Positions 7,923 through 15,784 of a stretch of 64,000 nucleotides of DNA are shown one piece after another. Under the pieces are notes generated by a model, which saw nothing but the letters and a program-made list of their open reading frames with translations, was not told the origin of the DNA and did not search any database. The stretch is from an uncultured Collinsella sp. (GTDB lineage Bacteria > Actinomycetota > Coriobacteriia > Coriobacteriales > Coriobacteriaceae), in NCBI GenBank assembly GCA_900541685.1, contig UQKM01000002.1:62001-126000 (forward strand), read 5' to 3'. Position 1 is the first letter of the stretch. The number at the start of each line of letters is the position of its first letter. Position numbers and translations under genes: made by a program.

Positions 7923-8783
7923 ATGAAGCTCAAGAAGCTTGGCGCATTTGCCGCCACGGGTGCCATGGCGCTCGCCCTCGCACTGACGGGCTGCGGCTCG
8001 TCCAACGCCACCTCTGGTTCTGATGCCGGTTCCAGCAGCTCTGACGACGCTAAGGTCGAGAAAGTCGACGGCTCCAAGGAGTACGCGCTCGTCAAGGACG
8101 GTACGCTGACTGTCGGCACCTCTGCCGAGTACGCTCCGTTTGAGTACAAGGATGACAACGGCGATTATCAGGGCTTTGACCTTGAGCTCATCAAGGCTAT
8201 CGGCGACAAGCTGGGCCTGGATGTCGAGTATGTCAACAATGACTTTGACACGCTGGTTCCGGGCGTCGCTTCGGGCGCCAAGTATGACGTTTCCATCGCG
8301 GCTATCACCGACACGCCCGAGCGTGAGAAGGAAGTCACTTTCTCTGATTCCTACTACATGGATGATCAGGCTATCGTGACCAAGGTCGATAACACCGACA
8401 TCACGGCCGATAACTTTAGCGAGAAGCTCAACAATTCCGACGCTACCATCATCGTCCAGTCTGGCTCGACCGCCGAGGCCTTTGCCCAGGAGAACTTCCC
8501 CAAGGCCAAGATCGTCCCCTACAAGGACGCTACCGAGTGCTTCAGCGCCCTGCAGTCCGATAAGGGCGACGCCGTAGTCACCAACCGCTCCGTTGCCAGC
8601 CAGCTGACCGCCGAGCAGTTCAACACCTGCCAGACCATCAAGCAGATCAGCACCGGCGAGGAGTACGCCATCGCCATCAACCAGGGCAACACCAAGCTCA
8701 AGGACGACATCAACCAGGCCATCAAGGACCTGACTGATGACGGTACCGTTGACGCCCTCATGGCTAAGTACAACATCAAGTAA
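7923..8783 (+). CDS. Amino acid ABC transporter substrate-binding lipoprotein
   Basis: A 286-residue family 3 (polar amino acid) solute-binding protein. The start at 7923 (GGAAGGAG upstream) opens a lipoprotein signal with lipobox LALTGC, so the mature protein is membrane-anchored by its first Cys; a Ser/Gly/Asp-rich linker follows. The fold begins at DGTLTVGTSAEYAPFEYKDDNGDYQGFDLELIKAIGDKLG, split here by function: the ligand-site signature TSAEYAPFEY and the GFDLELIKAI helix. It should bind an amino acid outside the cell and deliver it to the permease and ATPase encoded next. A terminator hairpin follows, which may allow more of this protein than of the membrane parts. Confidence 0.9.
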   Translation: MKLKKLGAFAATGAMALALALTGCGSSNATSGSDAGSSSSDDAKVEKVDGSKEYALVKDGTLTVGTSAEYAPFEYKDDNGDYQGFDLELIKAIGDKLGLDVEYVNNDFDTLVPGVASGAKYDVSIAAITDTPEREKEVTFSDSYYMDDQAIVTKVDNTDITADNFSEKLNNSDATIIVQSGSTAEAFAQENFPKAKIVPYKDATECFSALQSDKGDAVVTNRSVASQLTAEQFNTCQTIKQISTGEEYAIAINQGNTKLKDDINQAIKDLTDDGTVDALMAKYNIK

Positions 8784-8805
8784 AATAGCTACTTGATTGC
8801 GCGCG

Positions 8806-8836
8806 GGCCCTTTCCGTTTTGGCGGAGAGGGCCTTT
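8806..8836 (+). terminator. Intercistronic terminator after the binding protein
   Basis: An 11-bp stem (8806-8816 with 8823-8833, one wobble) plus TTT. It lies inside the importer operon and probably sets a higher level of the binding protein. Confidence 0.6.
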
Positions 8837-8901
8837 GCGCTTCTCTTGATGGAGAGCTTTTCCGTCTCGTTTTGCCGGCAACTTCTACGATAGGAGCCAC
8901 C

Positions 8902-10263
8902 TTGTCTCGACTGAACAAAGGGGCCGCGGAGCAGCGTTTTCCACTGCCCTCGATGCTCCAAAAGCTGGCCTGTGCCCTGGCTGTGGCGCTCGCCCTGGTA
9001 TGCGCGGGGGCCTGCGTGCCCACGACCGCCCAGGCGCTTGAGACCGCAAAGATTACCGCCCGACCCAATACCGGTTCGGGTAGCGATGTGGTCGGCGGCA
9101 CCGAGACGCGCATCACTTGGGAAGTTCAGGCCGATGCCGACGAGGAGCTGAGCGGTCTTTCGCTGACGTTTGTCGACGGCACGACGTTTGGTACCGATGA
9201 CACGCGATTGACGATGCTCTCGGGCGAGGACCTCATGGATCGTACGCCCATGAAGCCCACGTGCAAGGCTGACGGCCAGACGCTCAAGATTGACTTTGGC
9301 GAGACGGCGCCTGCCGGCGGTTTTTTCCGTGTCGAGGTTTACGGTGTGACGTTTCCCGTCGAGGGCGGCGATGAGGCCTTTAGCGGCACCTATACGCTCG
9401 CCGACGGGTCGACCAAGAAGATCTCCAAGATTCCGTCGGTGGAGATCAAGGGCGTGACGGCCTTCGATAGCTTCTTGGCTGACCTTAAAGAGCAGCCGTG
9501 GGTCGAGGCCTGGAACTCCAATATGTTTCTGCGCCTGTTCTTAAACCCGGTCATTTTGGTCCAAAGCCTGCCGATCGTCTTTAAGGGCTTCCTCATGTCG
9601 CTCTCGATCGTGCTCGTGGCGTTTCCGCTGGCAATCCCCTTTGGCTTTGCCTTGTCGCTCATGCGCATCTCCAAGTCGCGCATCCTGCGTTGCCTTGCCG
9701 GCATCTATGTGAATATCATTCGCGGTACGCCGGCGTTCCTACAGATCTATATCGCGTTCTTCGGTCTGCCGTTGGCCGGCGTCAAGGTGGACGACTATGT
9801 CTTGGGCGTCATCGTCATGGCCATGAACTCGTCTGCGTACCTGTGCGAGATCTTCCGTGCCGGTATTCAATCGATCCCCAAGGGCCAAAACGAGGCTGCT
9901 CGCTCTCTGGGCATGAATGCCTTCCAGACGCTGCTCTACGTTATGATTCCGCAGACGTTCCGCAATGTTTTGCCTACGCTGACCAGCGAGTTTATCTTGC
10001 TTTACAAGGATACGTCGCTGCTTGCCGCCGTGGGTGTGGTCGAGATCGTCATGAACGCCCGCACCATCGTGGCCACGACGGGCTCCATTACACCGTACGT
10101 GGTTGCCGCCCTGTTCTATCTGGTCATCACCCTGCCGCTTGCGCGCTTGGTGAGCGGTCTTGAGGCGAGACTGCTGGGTACGGCCGAAACCAAAAAGAAG
10201 CGTCCCACCAAGAGCGCCGGGCAGGTTGTCGCGACGCCTGCCGATCACATCGCCGGTCTGTAA
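8902..10263 (+). CDS. Amino acid ABC permease with extracytoplasmic N-terminal domain
   Basis: A 453-residue protein from a TTG start at 8902, chosen because AGGAG lies 6 bases upstream. Residues about 15-45 are a signal-like hydrophobic segment ending AQA. Residues about 46-190 form a soluble, acidic, Thr/Asp-rich region (ITARPNTGSGSDVVGG, TFVDGTTFGTDDTRL) predicted to lie outside the membrane. The last 250 residues are a His/Glu/Gln-type permease: five hydrophobic segments, NIIRGTPAFLQIYIAFFGL and the EAA loop EAARSLGMNAFQTLLYVMIPQ. Usual permeases of this type have about 220-250 residues, so the ectodomain is an addition. It is not homologous by eye to the upstream binding protein. The ATPase gene follows after 12 bases. 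Confidence 0.88.
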   Translation: MSRLNKGAAEQRFPLPSMLQKLACALAVALALVCAGACVPTTAQALETAKITARPNTGSGSDVVGGTETRITWEVQADADEELSGLSLTFVDGTTFGTDDTRLTMLSGEDLMDRTPMKPTCKADGQTLKIDFGETAPAGGFFRVEVYGVTFPVEGGDEAFSGTYTLADGSTKKISKIPSVEIKGVTAFDSFLADLKEQPWVEAWNSNMFLRLFLNPVILVQSLPIVFKGFLMSLSIVLVAFPLAIPFGFALSLMRISKSRILRCLAGIYVNIIRGTPAFLQIYIAFFGLPLAGVKVDDYVLGVIVMAMNSSAYLCEIFRAGIQSIPKGQNEAARSLGMNAFQTLLYVMIPQTFRNVLPTLTSEFILLYKDTSLLAAVGVVEIVMNARTIVATTGSITPYVVAALFYLVITLPLARLVSGLEARLLGTAETKKKRPTKSAGQVVATPADHIAGL

Positions 10264-10275
10264 GGAGGTCCTATC

Positions 10276-11025
10276 ATGAGCGAAACGAATTCCAACGAGG
10301 TCGTTGTCAGCATCAAGAACCTCCAGAAGGCTTTTGGCGATAACGTGGTTCTGCGTGATATCGATCTGGACGTGCACAAGGGTGAGGTCGTTGTGGTCCT
10401 GGGCCCCTCGGGCTCGGGCAAGTCGACGATGCTTCGCTGCATCAATCGCCTGGAGCATCCCACGAGCGGCTCGATTGTCGTTGAGGGCGTGGATGTGTGT
10501 GCCAAGGGCGTCGACCTCAATAAGGTACGTACGCACTTGGGCATGGTGTTTCAGCAGTTCAACCTGTTCCCGCACCTGTCGGTCAAAAAGAACGTCATGC
10601 TTGCGCAGCAAAAGGTGCTCAAGCGCAGTAAGGAAGAGGCCGAGAAGATCGCCATCGAGGAGCTGACCAAGGTCGGCCTGGCCGAGCGCATCGACTTTAT
10701 GCCGAGCCAGCTGTCGGGCGGTCAGCAGCAGCGCGTGGCGATCGCCCGCGCCCTGTCGATGAACCCGCACGTGATGCTCTTTGATGAGGCCACGTCGGCA
10801 CTCGATCCCGAGCTTGTCCGCGACGTTCTGGGTGTCATGCGCGACCTGGCACGCGATGGCATGACCATGATCGTCGTGACTCACGAGATGGGCTTTGCCC
10901 GCGACGTCGCCGACCGCGTGGTCTTTATGGACGGTGGCGTTATCGTGGAAGAGGGCACGCCGAGCGAGGTCTTCGACCATCCTAAGAGCGAGCGCACCAA
11001 GGCGTTCTTGGGCAATATCTCGTAG
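10276..11025 (+). CDS. Amino acid ABC transporter ATP-binding protein
   Basis: A 249-residue GlnQ-type ATPase that powers the importer. All motifs are intact: Walker A GPSGSGKST near residue 40, Q-loop VFQQFNLFPHL, signature LSGGQQQRVAIARAL, Walker B VMLFDEATSALDPE and the switch His in VVTHEMGFARDVADR. Length is normal. ATG at 10276 follows TAAGGAGG, which overlaps the permease stop, so translation is coupled. With the binding protein and permease it forms a complete importer for polar amino acids; the substrate cannot be read from the sequence. Confidence 0.93.
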   Translation: MSETNSNEVVVSIKNLQKAFGDNVVLRDIDLDVHKGEVVVVLGPSGSGKSTMLRCINRLEHPTSGSIVVEGVDVCAKGVDLNKVRTHLGMVFQQFNLFPHLSVKKNVMLAQQKVLKRSKEEAEKIAIEELTKVGLAERIDFMPSQLSGGQQQRVAIARALSMNPHVMLFDEATSALDPELVRDVLGVMRDLARDGMTMIVVTHEMGFARDVADRVVFMDGGVIVEEGTPSEVFDHPKSERTKAFLGNIS

Positions 11026-11052
11026 CCGCTTTATATGACTGACATAGCAGAA

Positions 11053-11086
11053 AACGGGAGCTGGATGTGATTCAGCTCCCGTTTTT
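11053..11086 (+). terminator. Terminator of the ABC importer operon
   Basis: A 11-bp perfect stem (ACGGGAGCTG-type arms at 11053-11063 and 11072-11082) followed by TTTTT. Confidence 0.85.
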
Positions 11087-11142
11087 GTTGGGACGCGAAT
11101 GTGTTTTGGTGCAGAGCGCGTTACGGGCGGAGCTCATTGCCG

Positions 11143-11562
11143 CTAGGCGAGCTCCGCTCCCAGGGCCTTGCAGGCCGCTTCGCCCTCGTCGTCGGGTGCG
11201 TCGTAGCAGATGACGGAATCTACGACGTTGACGCCGGCCTCGTCGGCGTCGGCCTTCCAGTTGTCCATCCACTCGCCCTCGGCCCACGAGTAGGAGCCAA
11301 AAAGGACGACCTTCTTATCGCCGAGGGTCTCCTTGACCTCGTCCCACATAGGCTGGAACTCGTCATACTCAAGCTCTTCGGAACCCATGGCGGGGCAGCC
11401 GAAGGCAATGGCGTCATAGCTGGCGGCCTTGTCTGCGGAGAAGTCGGCGCAGGAGATGACCTCTGCCTCGGCGCCGGCACCGGTTGCGCCTTCGGCAACG
11501 AAGTTTGCCATGGCCTCGGTGTTGCCTGTACCGCTCCAGTAGACGACTGCGATCTTGCTCAT
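11143..11562 (-). CDS. Flavodoxin
   Basis: A 139-residue short-chain flavodoxin. The FMN phosphate loop is the N-terminal VVYWSGTGNTEAMA; GCPAMGSEELEYDEF and VVLFGSYSWAEGEWMDNW match the two isoalloxazine-contacting loops. It carries low-potential electrons in place of ferredoxin. The ATG at 11562 is preceded by AAAGGA; the open frame continues further upstream into the neighbouring gene but without a fitting start. It lies 46 bases after the DUF3793 gene on the same strand and probably shares its transcript. The DUF3793-flavodoxin pairing is frequent in anaerobes. Confidence 0.9.
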   Translation of the reverse strand: MSKIAVVYWSGTGNTEAMANFVAEGATGAGAEAEVISCADFSADKAASYDAIAFGCPAMGSEELEYDEFQPMWDEVKETLGDKKVVLFGSYSWAEGEWMDNWKADADEAGVNVVDSVICYDAPDDEGEAACKALGAELA

Positions 11563-11608
11563 ATGTTTTCCTTTCGGTTGTGCGGCGTGCGGCCGCGTTT
11601 TGTATGTT

Positions 11609-12313
11609 CTATCGGGTTGCCTGGACAAGTTGTCCCAGGGTGCAGCCCTGTTGATAGATATAGGTAAGGTATTGCGTGCATGCGCGATAGGAATCGAAGG
11701 TCGTGAGCGCCTGCTCAACGTTTGTGTATACCTTCCATGCGCCAAAGACCTTATAGTTTTCGCCGTGCTGGACGATAAACTGACGGACATCTTCGTAGGG
11801 ATAGCCCAAAAAATAGCCAATTTCGTGGGGGAACTCGCACATGCACCCCGTATCGCAGTGCCTATTTCGCGCGAGTGCGCAGATGCTGCCGTCATAGGCG
11901 CTTTCTGCGGCATTGCTGCTTGCCAGCGTGATGCGCGCGGCGAGATGCACCAGGGATGCGGGCAGGTTGTGGACATCGTAACCTTCGGCGGCAAGCGCCG
12001 TCGTGGCGCGGGGGTCGGAGAGGTATCGCATGAGGTCCGCAGGGCGGTACACATAGATGAGCGCTCCGCAGGGGCGCCAGACCAAAACGCTCATATGGAT
12101 TCCGAGTGGCTGGAGCTCGCGGTTGCATTGGGCTATGACGGCGAGCAGGCGAGAGCGTCGCTCTTCGATATGGGCGGCGCTGGGTTTTCCGTTTTGGTTG
12201 GCGTAAACGCCGGGATAGGTAAAGAGCGAAGCCGGCTTGATACCTGCGAGCGTAGGGGAGCAGTTGCGCACGACAGCCGTTTGGTATGTTGGGATGTCAA
12301 TGGTTCGAGTCAT
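11609..12313 (-). CDS. DUF3793 family protein
   Basis: A 234-residue protein recognisable by its C-terminal block CEFPHEIGYFLGYPYEDVRQFI followed by GAWKVY, typical of DUF3793. It contains a Cys-rich stretch just before (CALARNRHCDTGCMCEF), which might bind metal or sulfur. No enzymatic function is established for the family; it commonly sits beside flavodoxin genes, as here, which suggests a redox or metal role (inference). ATG at 12313 follows GAAAGGAG. It is divergent from the copper-type HMA gene at 12489. Confidence 0.75.
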   Translation of the reverse strand: MTRTIDIPTYQTAVVRNCSPTLAGIKPASLFTYPGVYANQNGKPSAAHIEERRSRLLAVIAQCNRELQPLGIHMSVLVWRPCGALIYVYRPADLMRYLSDPRATTALAAEGYDVHNLPASLVHLAARITLASSNAAESAYDGSICALARNRHCDTGCMCEFPHEIGYFLGYPYEDVRQFIVQHGENYKVFGAWKVYTNVEQALTTFDSYRACTQYLTYIYQQGCTLGQLVQATR

Positions 12314-12441
12314 GATGCTCCTTTCGGGTCCTCAGTTGTTAGCCTAGGAAAACTTATACACGAAAGTAAGCCTTGGTCAACAAAAAAGTTTGAAGAGGGA
12401 AACTAATTGACCGAAGAGACATGATTTTAGGTTAAGATGGG

Positions 12442-12460
12442 GACACCCCATGGGGGTATC
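12442..12460 (+). promoter_or_regulatory. CsoR-like copper operator
   Basis: A near-perfect palindrome in which ACACCCC and GGGGGTAT flank a central AT. This is the shape of CsoR operators (TACCCY-N-RGGGTA), known to control copper efflux genes in Gram-positive bacteria. It lies 29 bases before an HMA-domain gene, downstream of a TTGACC (12407-12412) and TAAGAT (12433-12438) pair with a long 20-base spacer. No csoR gene is in the window. Confidence 0.6.
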
Positions 12461-12488
12461 TAGATAGTGCTACTTGAAAGGGGAACGC

Positions 12489-12872
12489 ATGAGTGACTTG
12501 CTCAACCCTGCAAACATCATCGTGCTGGCCGTCATTGCCGTCGGCATGTTTTTTGGACTGCGTCGCATTGCCGCTTCGACACACGGGAAGAGTTGTTGCA
12601 GCGATGGCGCGAGCGGCAAGAAGGCCAAGAAGGTAGTGGTTGCGGATACCGATCCGTCTCACTACCCCTATAGCGATGAGCTGATTATCGGCGGCATGAG
12701 CTGTGACGGCTGCGCTCAGAACGTTGAGAATGCCCTCAATGCGCTGGACGGCGTGTGGGCAACGGTGACGTATGCGGACCACACGGCACGCGTGCGCTCT
12801 AAGCAGCCGATCGACCGCGGCGCTCTCGTGGCGGCCGTGAGAGATGCGGGTTACTACGTTATGACGCTGTAG
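12489..12872 (+). CDS. Membrane-anchored heavy-metal-associated (CopZ-like) protein
   Basis: A 127-residue protein with an N-terminal membrane helix (about residues 8-25), a short linker with a CCSDGASGKKAKK motif, and a C-terminal HMA domain (about residues 60-127) with the metal-binding loop GGMSCDGCAQNVENAL. HMA domains carry Cu(I) to P-type ATPases or buffer it. The usual CopZ has about 70 residues and is soluble; here it is tethered, and the extra CC pair may also bind metal. AAAGGGG precedes the ATG. The CsoR-like operator just upstream supports induction by copper. No copper ATPase gene is adjacent. Confidence 0.82.
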   Translation: MSDLLNPANIIVLAVIAVGMFFGLRRIAASTHGKSCCSDGASGKKAKKVVVADTDPSHYPYSDELIIGGMSCDGCAQNVENALNALDGVWATVTYADHTARVRSKQPIDRGALVAAVRDAGYYVMTL

Positions 12873-12898
12873 GCCTTGCCTTGGATGCGCGTCCTTGT

Positions 12899-13324
12899 CT
12901 AGGCTCGTCCGCGTAGCTCAATGTCCTGGATGTCGTCGAAGTCGATGGCGATATCCCTGAGTTTGAGCAGCTTGAATGCGGGTAACACTTCGTCGAGAAT
13001 GCCCGTGCGGCTACGATAGCCGTACATATCGTAATAGGTGACGCGCACCAGGTCGCCGCGTTTGAGGCCCTCGAGCTTTTTCGAAAGCTCGAGGGCTTTT
13101 TCTTCCGTGAGTTCGCATTTGGGCTCAACAGTGATCTCTTGTTTGCGCACGAGCTCGTAGTATCCCGTGAGGGCGGCAAAGGGCATAAACTGCGCGGCAC
13201 GGCCGGCGCGGACGGAGCCGTTGGCGGTGAGCTTGGGGTCGGCGGATCGACGTCTTCCCTCGGGGTCCGCTAGACGTTCAAAAGGCGTCGGTGGCCGCAT
13301 CGGCTGCTGTTGGGACTTAGGCAC
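12899..13324 (-). CDS. YolD-like protein
   Basis: A 141-residue YolD-family protein. The family pairs with Y-family polymerases of the UvrX/YqjW type in Firmicutes and actinobacteria and is thought to modulate them. Seen: RAAQFMPFAALTGYYELVRKQE, a charged helix with KKLEGLKRGDLVRVTYYD and the ending IDFDDIQDIELRG, all typical. The start is a GTG at 13324 with GGAGG 5 bases upstream, inside the last codons of the polymerase gene; the two frames overlap by 8 bases, so translation is coupled. It shares the SOS-type promoter of the polymerase gene. Confidence 0.82.
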   Translation of the reverse strand: MPKSQQQPMRPPTPFERLADPEGRRRSADPKLTANGSVRAGRAAQFMPFAALTGYYELVRKQEITVEPKCELTEEKALELSKKLEGLKRGDLVRVTYYDMYGYRSRTGILDEVLPAFKLLKLRDIAIDFDDIQDIELRGRA

Positions 13325-14822
13325 GATGCCCTCCTACCTGATCGTTGCGTTCGCGCGCGGTGGCGCCGGCGGTAAAGCTTAATCCCTTGACGAGCGCGTT
13401 CTTGCCGTACTTGCCCTTCACGGCCAGGACGGCGCGCGCCAGGTCGCGCTCGCGCTCATCGGCCTTAACATCGCTGAACAGGTCGATAGTGGCAAATTCC
13501 TCGGGCATGAGGTTGCCAAATCCCAGGTTGATGCGCTTGACCGGTCGTTTGGGATCGACAGCCTGCGCCCAGAGCTCATCGAAATAGCCCATGATCTTCT
13601 TAAACGAATTGGTACGCTCGGGCAGCTTTCGCGAGGCGTTAGAGTGCGCAAAGAGTGCGGTATAGCCACCGCGCGGTTTGCCGCCATGCTCTCCCACAAA
13701 GATGCCATCGATTGCCTGCGCTTCGCGCACCAGGCGACGCCGTTCGTCATCGCGCTGGACGGGCTTGGGCGCACGGGGCGCGAGCTCGGGGCCGGCGGTT
13801 GCGGTGGGTTCGATACTCGATGTGCTCGAGCGCAGGTGCCCGCATCCGTCCACATACTGCGCTGTACCGCTGGCGTCGAGGCGGCGTATGTCGGCGCGTT
13901 CGCTCGCGTAGCCCACAAAGAGCGAGATGCTGTCACAGACCACGTGCTTATCGACCAAGTCTAAAACGGCGTTGTCGACCATCTCGCGCAAGACGGTATA
14001 GGCCTGTTCGTAGGCATAACCCTTCGAGAGCACCTGTCCTGTGGTGGTCGAAGTTGCTTGCGGGCGATAGGCTTGGATATCGGCGATGGTTGTCGGCTCG
14101 CGCCCGAAGGCATGGTCGATGAGATATTCGGCATTGACGCCGAGCTCGTCGTAAAGCAGGTTTTCGTCGAGCGCCGCGACGCCCATCAGATCGTAGATGC
14201 CGTATTTCTCGAGGCGGGCTGCCACGCCGGGACCGATGCCCCAGATATCGGTGATGGGACGATGGGGCCAGATCTCCTTGCGAAAGGTCTCGTCGTCGAG
14301 TATGCCGATGCGGCTGGGTGCGTGCTTGGCGGTAATGTCGAGCGCTACCTTGGCCTGGAATAGGTTGGGGCCGATGCCGACCGTTGCCGTGATGCCGGTG
14401 CGCCCCAGGACCTCGTCACGCAGCATACAGGCGAAGCCTTCAGCGTCGGTATGGTAGAGGTCCAGATAGGGCGTCACGTCGATAAAGCACTCATCGATGG
14501 AGTAGACGTGCACGTCCTGGGGGCTGACGTATTCCAGATAGATACCGTAGATTTTCGCCGACACCTCCATGTAATGCTGCATGCGCGGTACGGCCGTGAT
14601 GTAGTCGATGCCATCGGGAATTTCGAACAGACGGCAGCGATTGTGTATCCCGAGGTCCTTCATAGCCTGTGTGATGGCGAGGCAGATGGTCGTGCGCCCG
14701 CGCGATTCGTCGGCAACGACCAGGTTGGTGGTGAGCGGATCGAGCCCACGGTCGACGCACTCGACGCTGGCATAAAACGTCTTGAGGTCGATGCAGATAT
14801 AGGTGTGCTGCTCGTGCGTCAT
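13317..14822 (-). CDS. Y-family DNA polymerase (UmuC/UvrX type)
   Basis: A 501-residue translesion polymerase. The catalytic acidic residues are visible in ICIDLKTFYASVEC near residue 10 and in VYSIDECFIDVTPY near 100; RIGILDDETF, WGIGPGVAARLEKYGI (helix-hairpin-helix thumb) and the little-finger domain follow. The ATG at 14822 follows AAAGGA; an in-frame ATG at 14843 is poorer. Length exceeds DinB (about 350-400) and fits the UvrX/YqjW group, which pairs with YolD as found here. The segment near residues 330-390 is Pro/Glu-rich and likely a flexible linker. Two LexA-like boxes lie upstream, so induction by DNA damage is likely. Confidence 0.9.
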   Translation of the reverse strand: MTHEQHTYICIDLKTFYASVECVDRGLDPLTTNLVVADESRGRTTICLAITQAMKDLGIHNRCRLFEIPDGIDYITAVPRMQHYMEVSAKIYGIYLEYVSPQDVHVYSIDECFIDVTPYLDLYHTDAEGFACMLRDEVLGRTGITATVGIGPNLFQAKVALDITAKHAPSRIGILDDETFRKEIWPHRPITDIWGIGPGVAARLEKYGIYDLMGVAALDENLLYDELGVNAEYLIDHAFGREPTTIADIQAYRPQATSTTTGQVLSKGYAYEQAYTVLREMVDNAVLDLVDKHVVCDSISLFVGYASERADIRRLDASGTAQYVDGCGHLRSSTSSIEPTATAGPELAPRAPKPVQRDDERRRLVREAQAIDGIFVGEHGGKPRGGYTALFAHSNASRKLPERTNSFKKIMGYFDELWAQAVDPKRPVKRINLGFGNLMPEEFATIDLFSDVKADERERDLARAVLAVKGKYGKNALVKGLSFTAGATARERNDQVGGHRA

Positions 14823-14836
14823 CCGTGTCCTTTCAT

Positions 14837-14868
14837 CAAACACATGTTCTTATCGAATACCTGTTCGA
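14837..14868 (-). promoter_or_regulatory. Tandem LexA-like SOS boxes
   Basis: TCGAATACCTGTTCGA (14853-14868) matches the Gram-positive SOS consensus TCGAAC-N4-GTTCGA with one mismatch; a second, weaker site (14837-14850, CAAAC-N4-GTTCT) is next to it. Both lie directly before the polymerase start codon. Confidence 0.65.
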
Positions 14869-14904
14869 TAATACCCGCTCATCCGGACATCGTCAAAACC
14901 TGTC

Positions 14905-14934
14905 AAAAAGGGACTGGTTTGTTTTGGTAGGTAT
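14905..14934 (+). repeat. Half element of hairpin repeat family B
   Basis: One arm (AAAAAGGGACTGG, then TTTGTTTTGGTAGG) matching, in reverse complement, the right arm of the full element at 15596-15659. The other arm is absent. Together the two copies bracket the truncated iron-ADH gene. Confidence 0.6.
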
Positions 14935-15060
14935 GGTCGTGCGGCTGCATCGGGTTTTTAACGCAGCTCTAAAGAGTGCGAAACAGCTCGGAAAACCTCG
15001 CTTCGTAGCATGGGCCTAACGATTGATACCGCCTATACGCACGGAAAGGTTGTGGAAAAG

Positions 15061-15585
15061 ATGGTCAATTATGGGTTTGGTATGCCGACGCGCCTTGTTG
15101 CGGATGGAGACGTGGCTCGCTGGTGCGGACGATTGGTCGCTCACTACGGAGGCACCAAGGCGCTGGTTGTGCTGGGCGGTGACAAGCATACGCGCGATGA
15201 GCTTGTTTCGGCGGCACTCGGCTCGCTCGACCGGGCCCTGCTCGAACGCGTGCTCTTTCGCTGTGGCTCGGTTGGAGGCGACGGGGGAGACGAGCTGATC
15301 GACGAAGCCGTGGCCCTGGCGACCGACGAAGGCGTGGACTTTGTCCTGGCGATTGGCGATGCCGATACGGCGAGCTTTGCGCGTGAACTCGCTCGTTGCA
15401 TGGCCGTGCTTGATGCCGGCGAGGACGGCTTTGTTCCCTACGGATGCATCGTCTCCGAGGGAAAAGTGCCCGCCGTTGTGGGTACCGGCGAGGTTCCCGT
15501 TTTTGCCATTATCGCGCCCGAACTGCTGGAGGGCATCGGGTCTCCTCTGCGTGAGTTACTCGGTAGCGTCTGCGCCGCGGCCTAA
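15061..15585 (+). CDS. Truncated iron-containing alcohol dehydrogenase-like protein
   Basis: A 174-residue protein resembling only the N-terminal nucleotide-binding half of iron-dependent alcohol dehydrogenases. The opening MVNYGFGMPTRLVADGD mirrors the family start (M-x-N-F-x-F-x-x-PT), which is why ATG 15061 is preferred over 15010; ALVVLGGDKHTRDELV and AVALATDEGVDFVLAIGDADTASFA correspond to the two Rossmann strands and the GGGS loop, here degenerate (AIGDAD). The metal-binding C-terminal domain with its histidines is missing (family about 380 residues), so dehydrogenase activity is unlikely. It is still an intact frame with a stop and normal codon use. Remnant or repurposed NAD-binding module. 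Confidence 0.6.
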   Translation: MVNYGFGMPTRLVADGDVARWCGRLVAHYGGTKALVVLGGDKHTRDELVSAALGSLDRALLERVLFRCGSVGGDGGDELIDEAVALATDEGVDFVLAIGDADTASFARELARCMAVLDAGEDGFVPYGCIVSEGKVPAVVGTGEVPVFAIIAPELLEGIGSPLRELLGSVCAAA

Positions 15586-15595
15586 TATTTGCCAT

Positions 15596-15659
15596 AAAAG
15601 GACGGGTTATTTTTGGTTGGTAAAGCGTTTGACCTGCCAAAATAAGCCTGTCCCTTTTT
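15596..15659 (+). repeat. Hairpin repeat family B, full element
   Basis: A long imperfect inverted repeat: AAAAGGACGGGTTATTTTT on the left and its counterpart AAAATAAGCCTGTCCCTTTT on the right, with GGTTGGTAAA/TTTGACCTGCC as inner arms around a GCG loop. Its right arm is also found at 14905-14934. It could act as a terminator for the preceding gene because it ends in TTTTT. Confidence 0.7.
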
Positions 15660-15784
15660 GATCGGTTGCCGTTTGGGGGCCGATTGGCAACGCTCGCTGA
15701 TTGTAGTCTTGACCTGCGCTAGAATAGTGGCATCTGAATGTCCGGGCGCATGGAGGCGTGCGCCCGTATGCTGAGGAGGACTCT

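Noticed and set aside
7893..9116. 407-codon antisense frame over the binding protein gene
   Set aside because: Shadow of two genuine genes with lipobox and ABC motifs; low-complexity Val/Leu/Asp product.
9739..10980. 413-codon antisense frame over permease and ATPase genes
   Set aside because: Crosses a gene boundary on the other strand, His/Asp-rich artefact of codon bias.
15709..15725. TTGACC and TAGAAT as the pgi promoter
   Set aside because: Only 5 bases apart, so they cannot be a -35/-10 pair; TAGAAT may be a -10 with an unrecognised -35.
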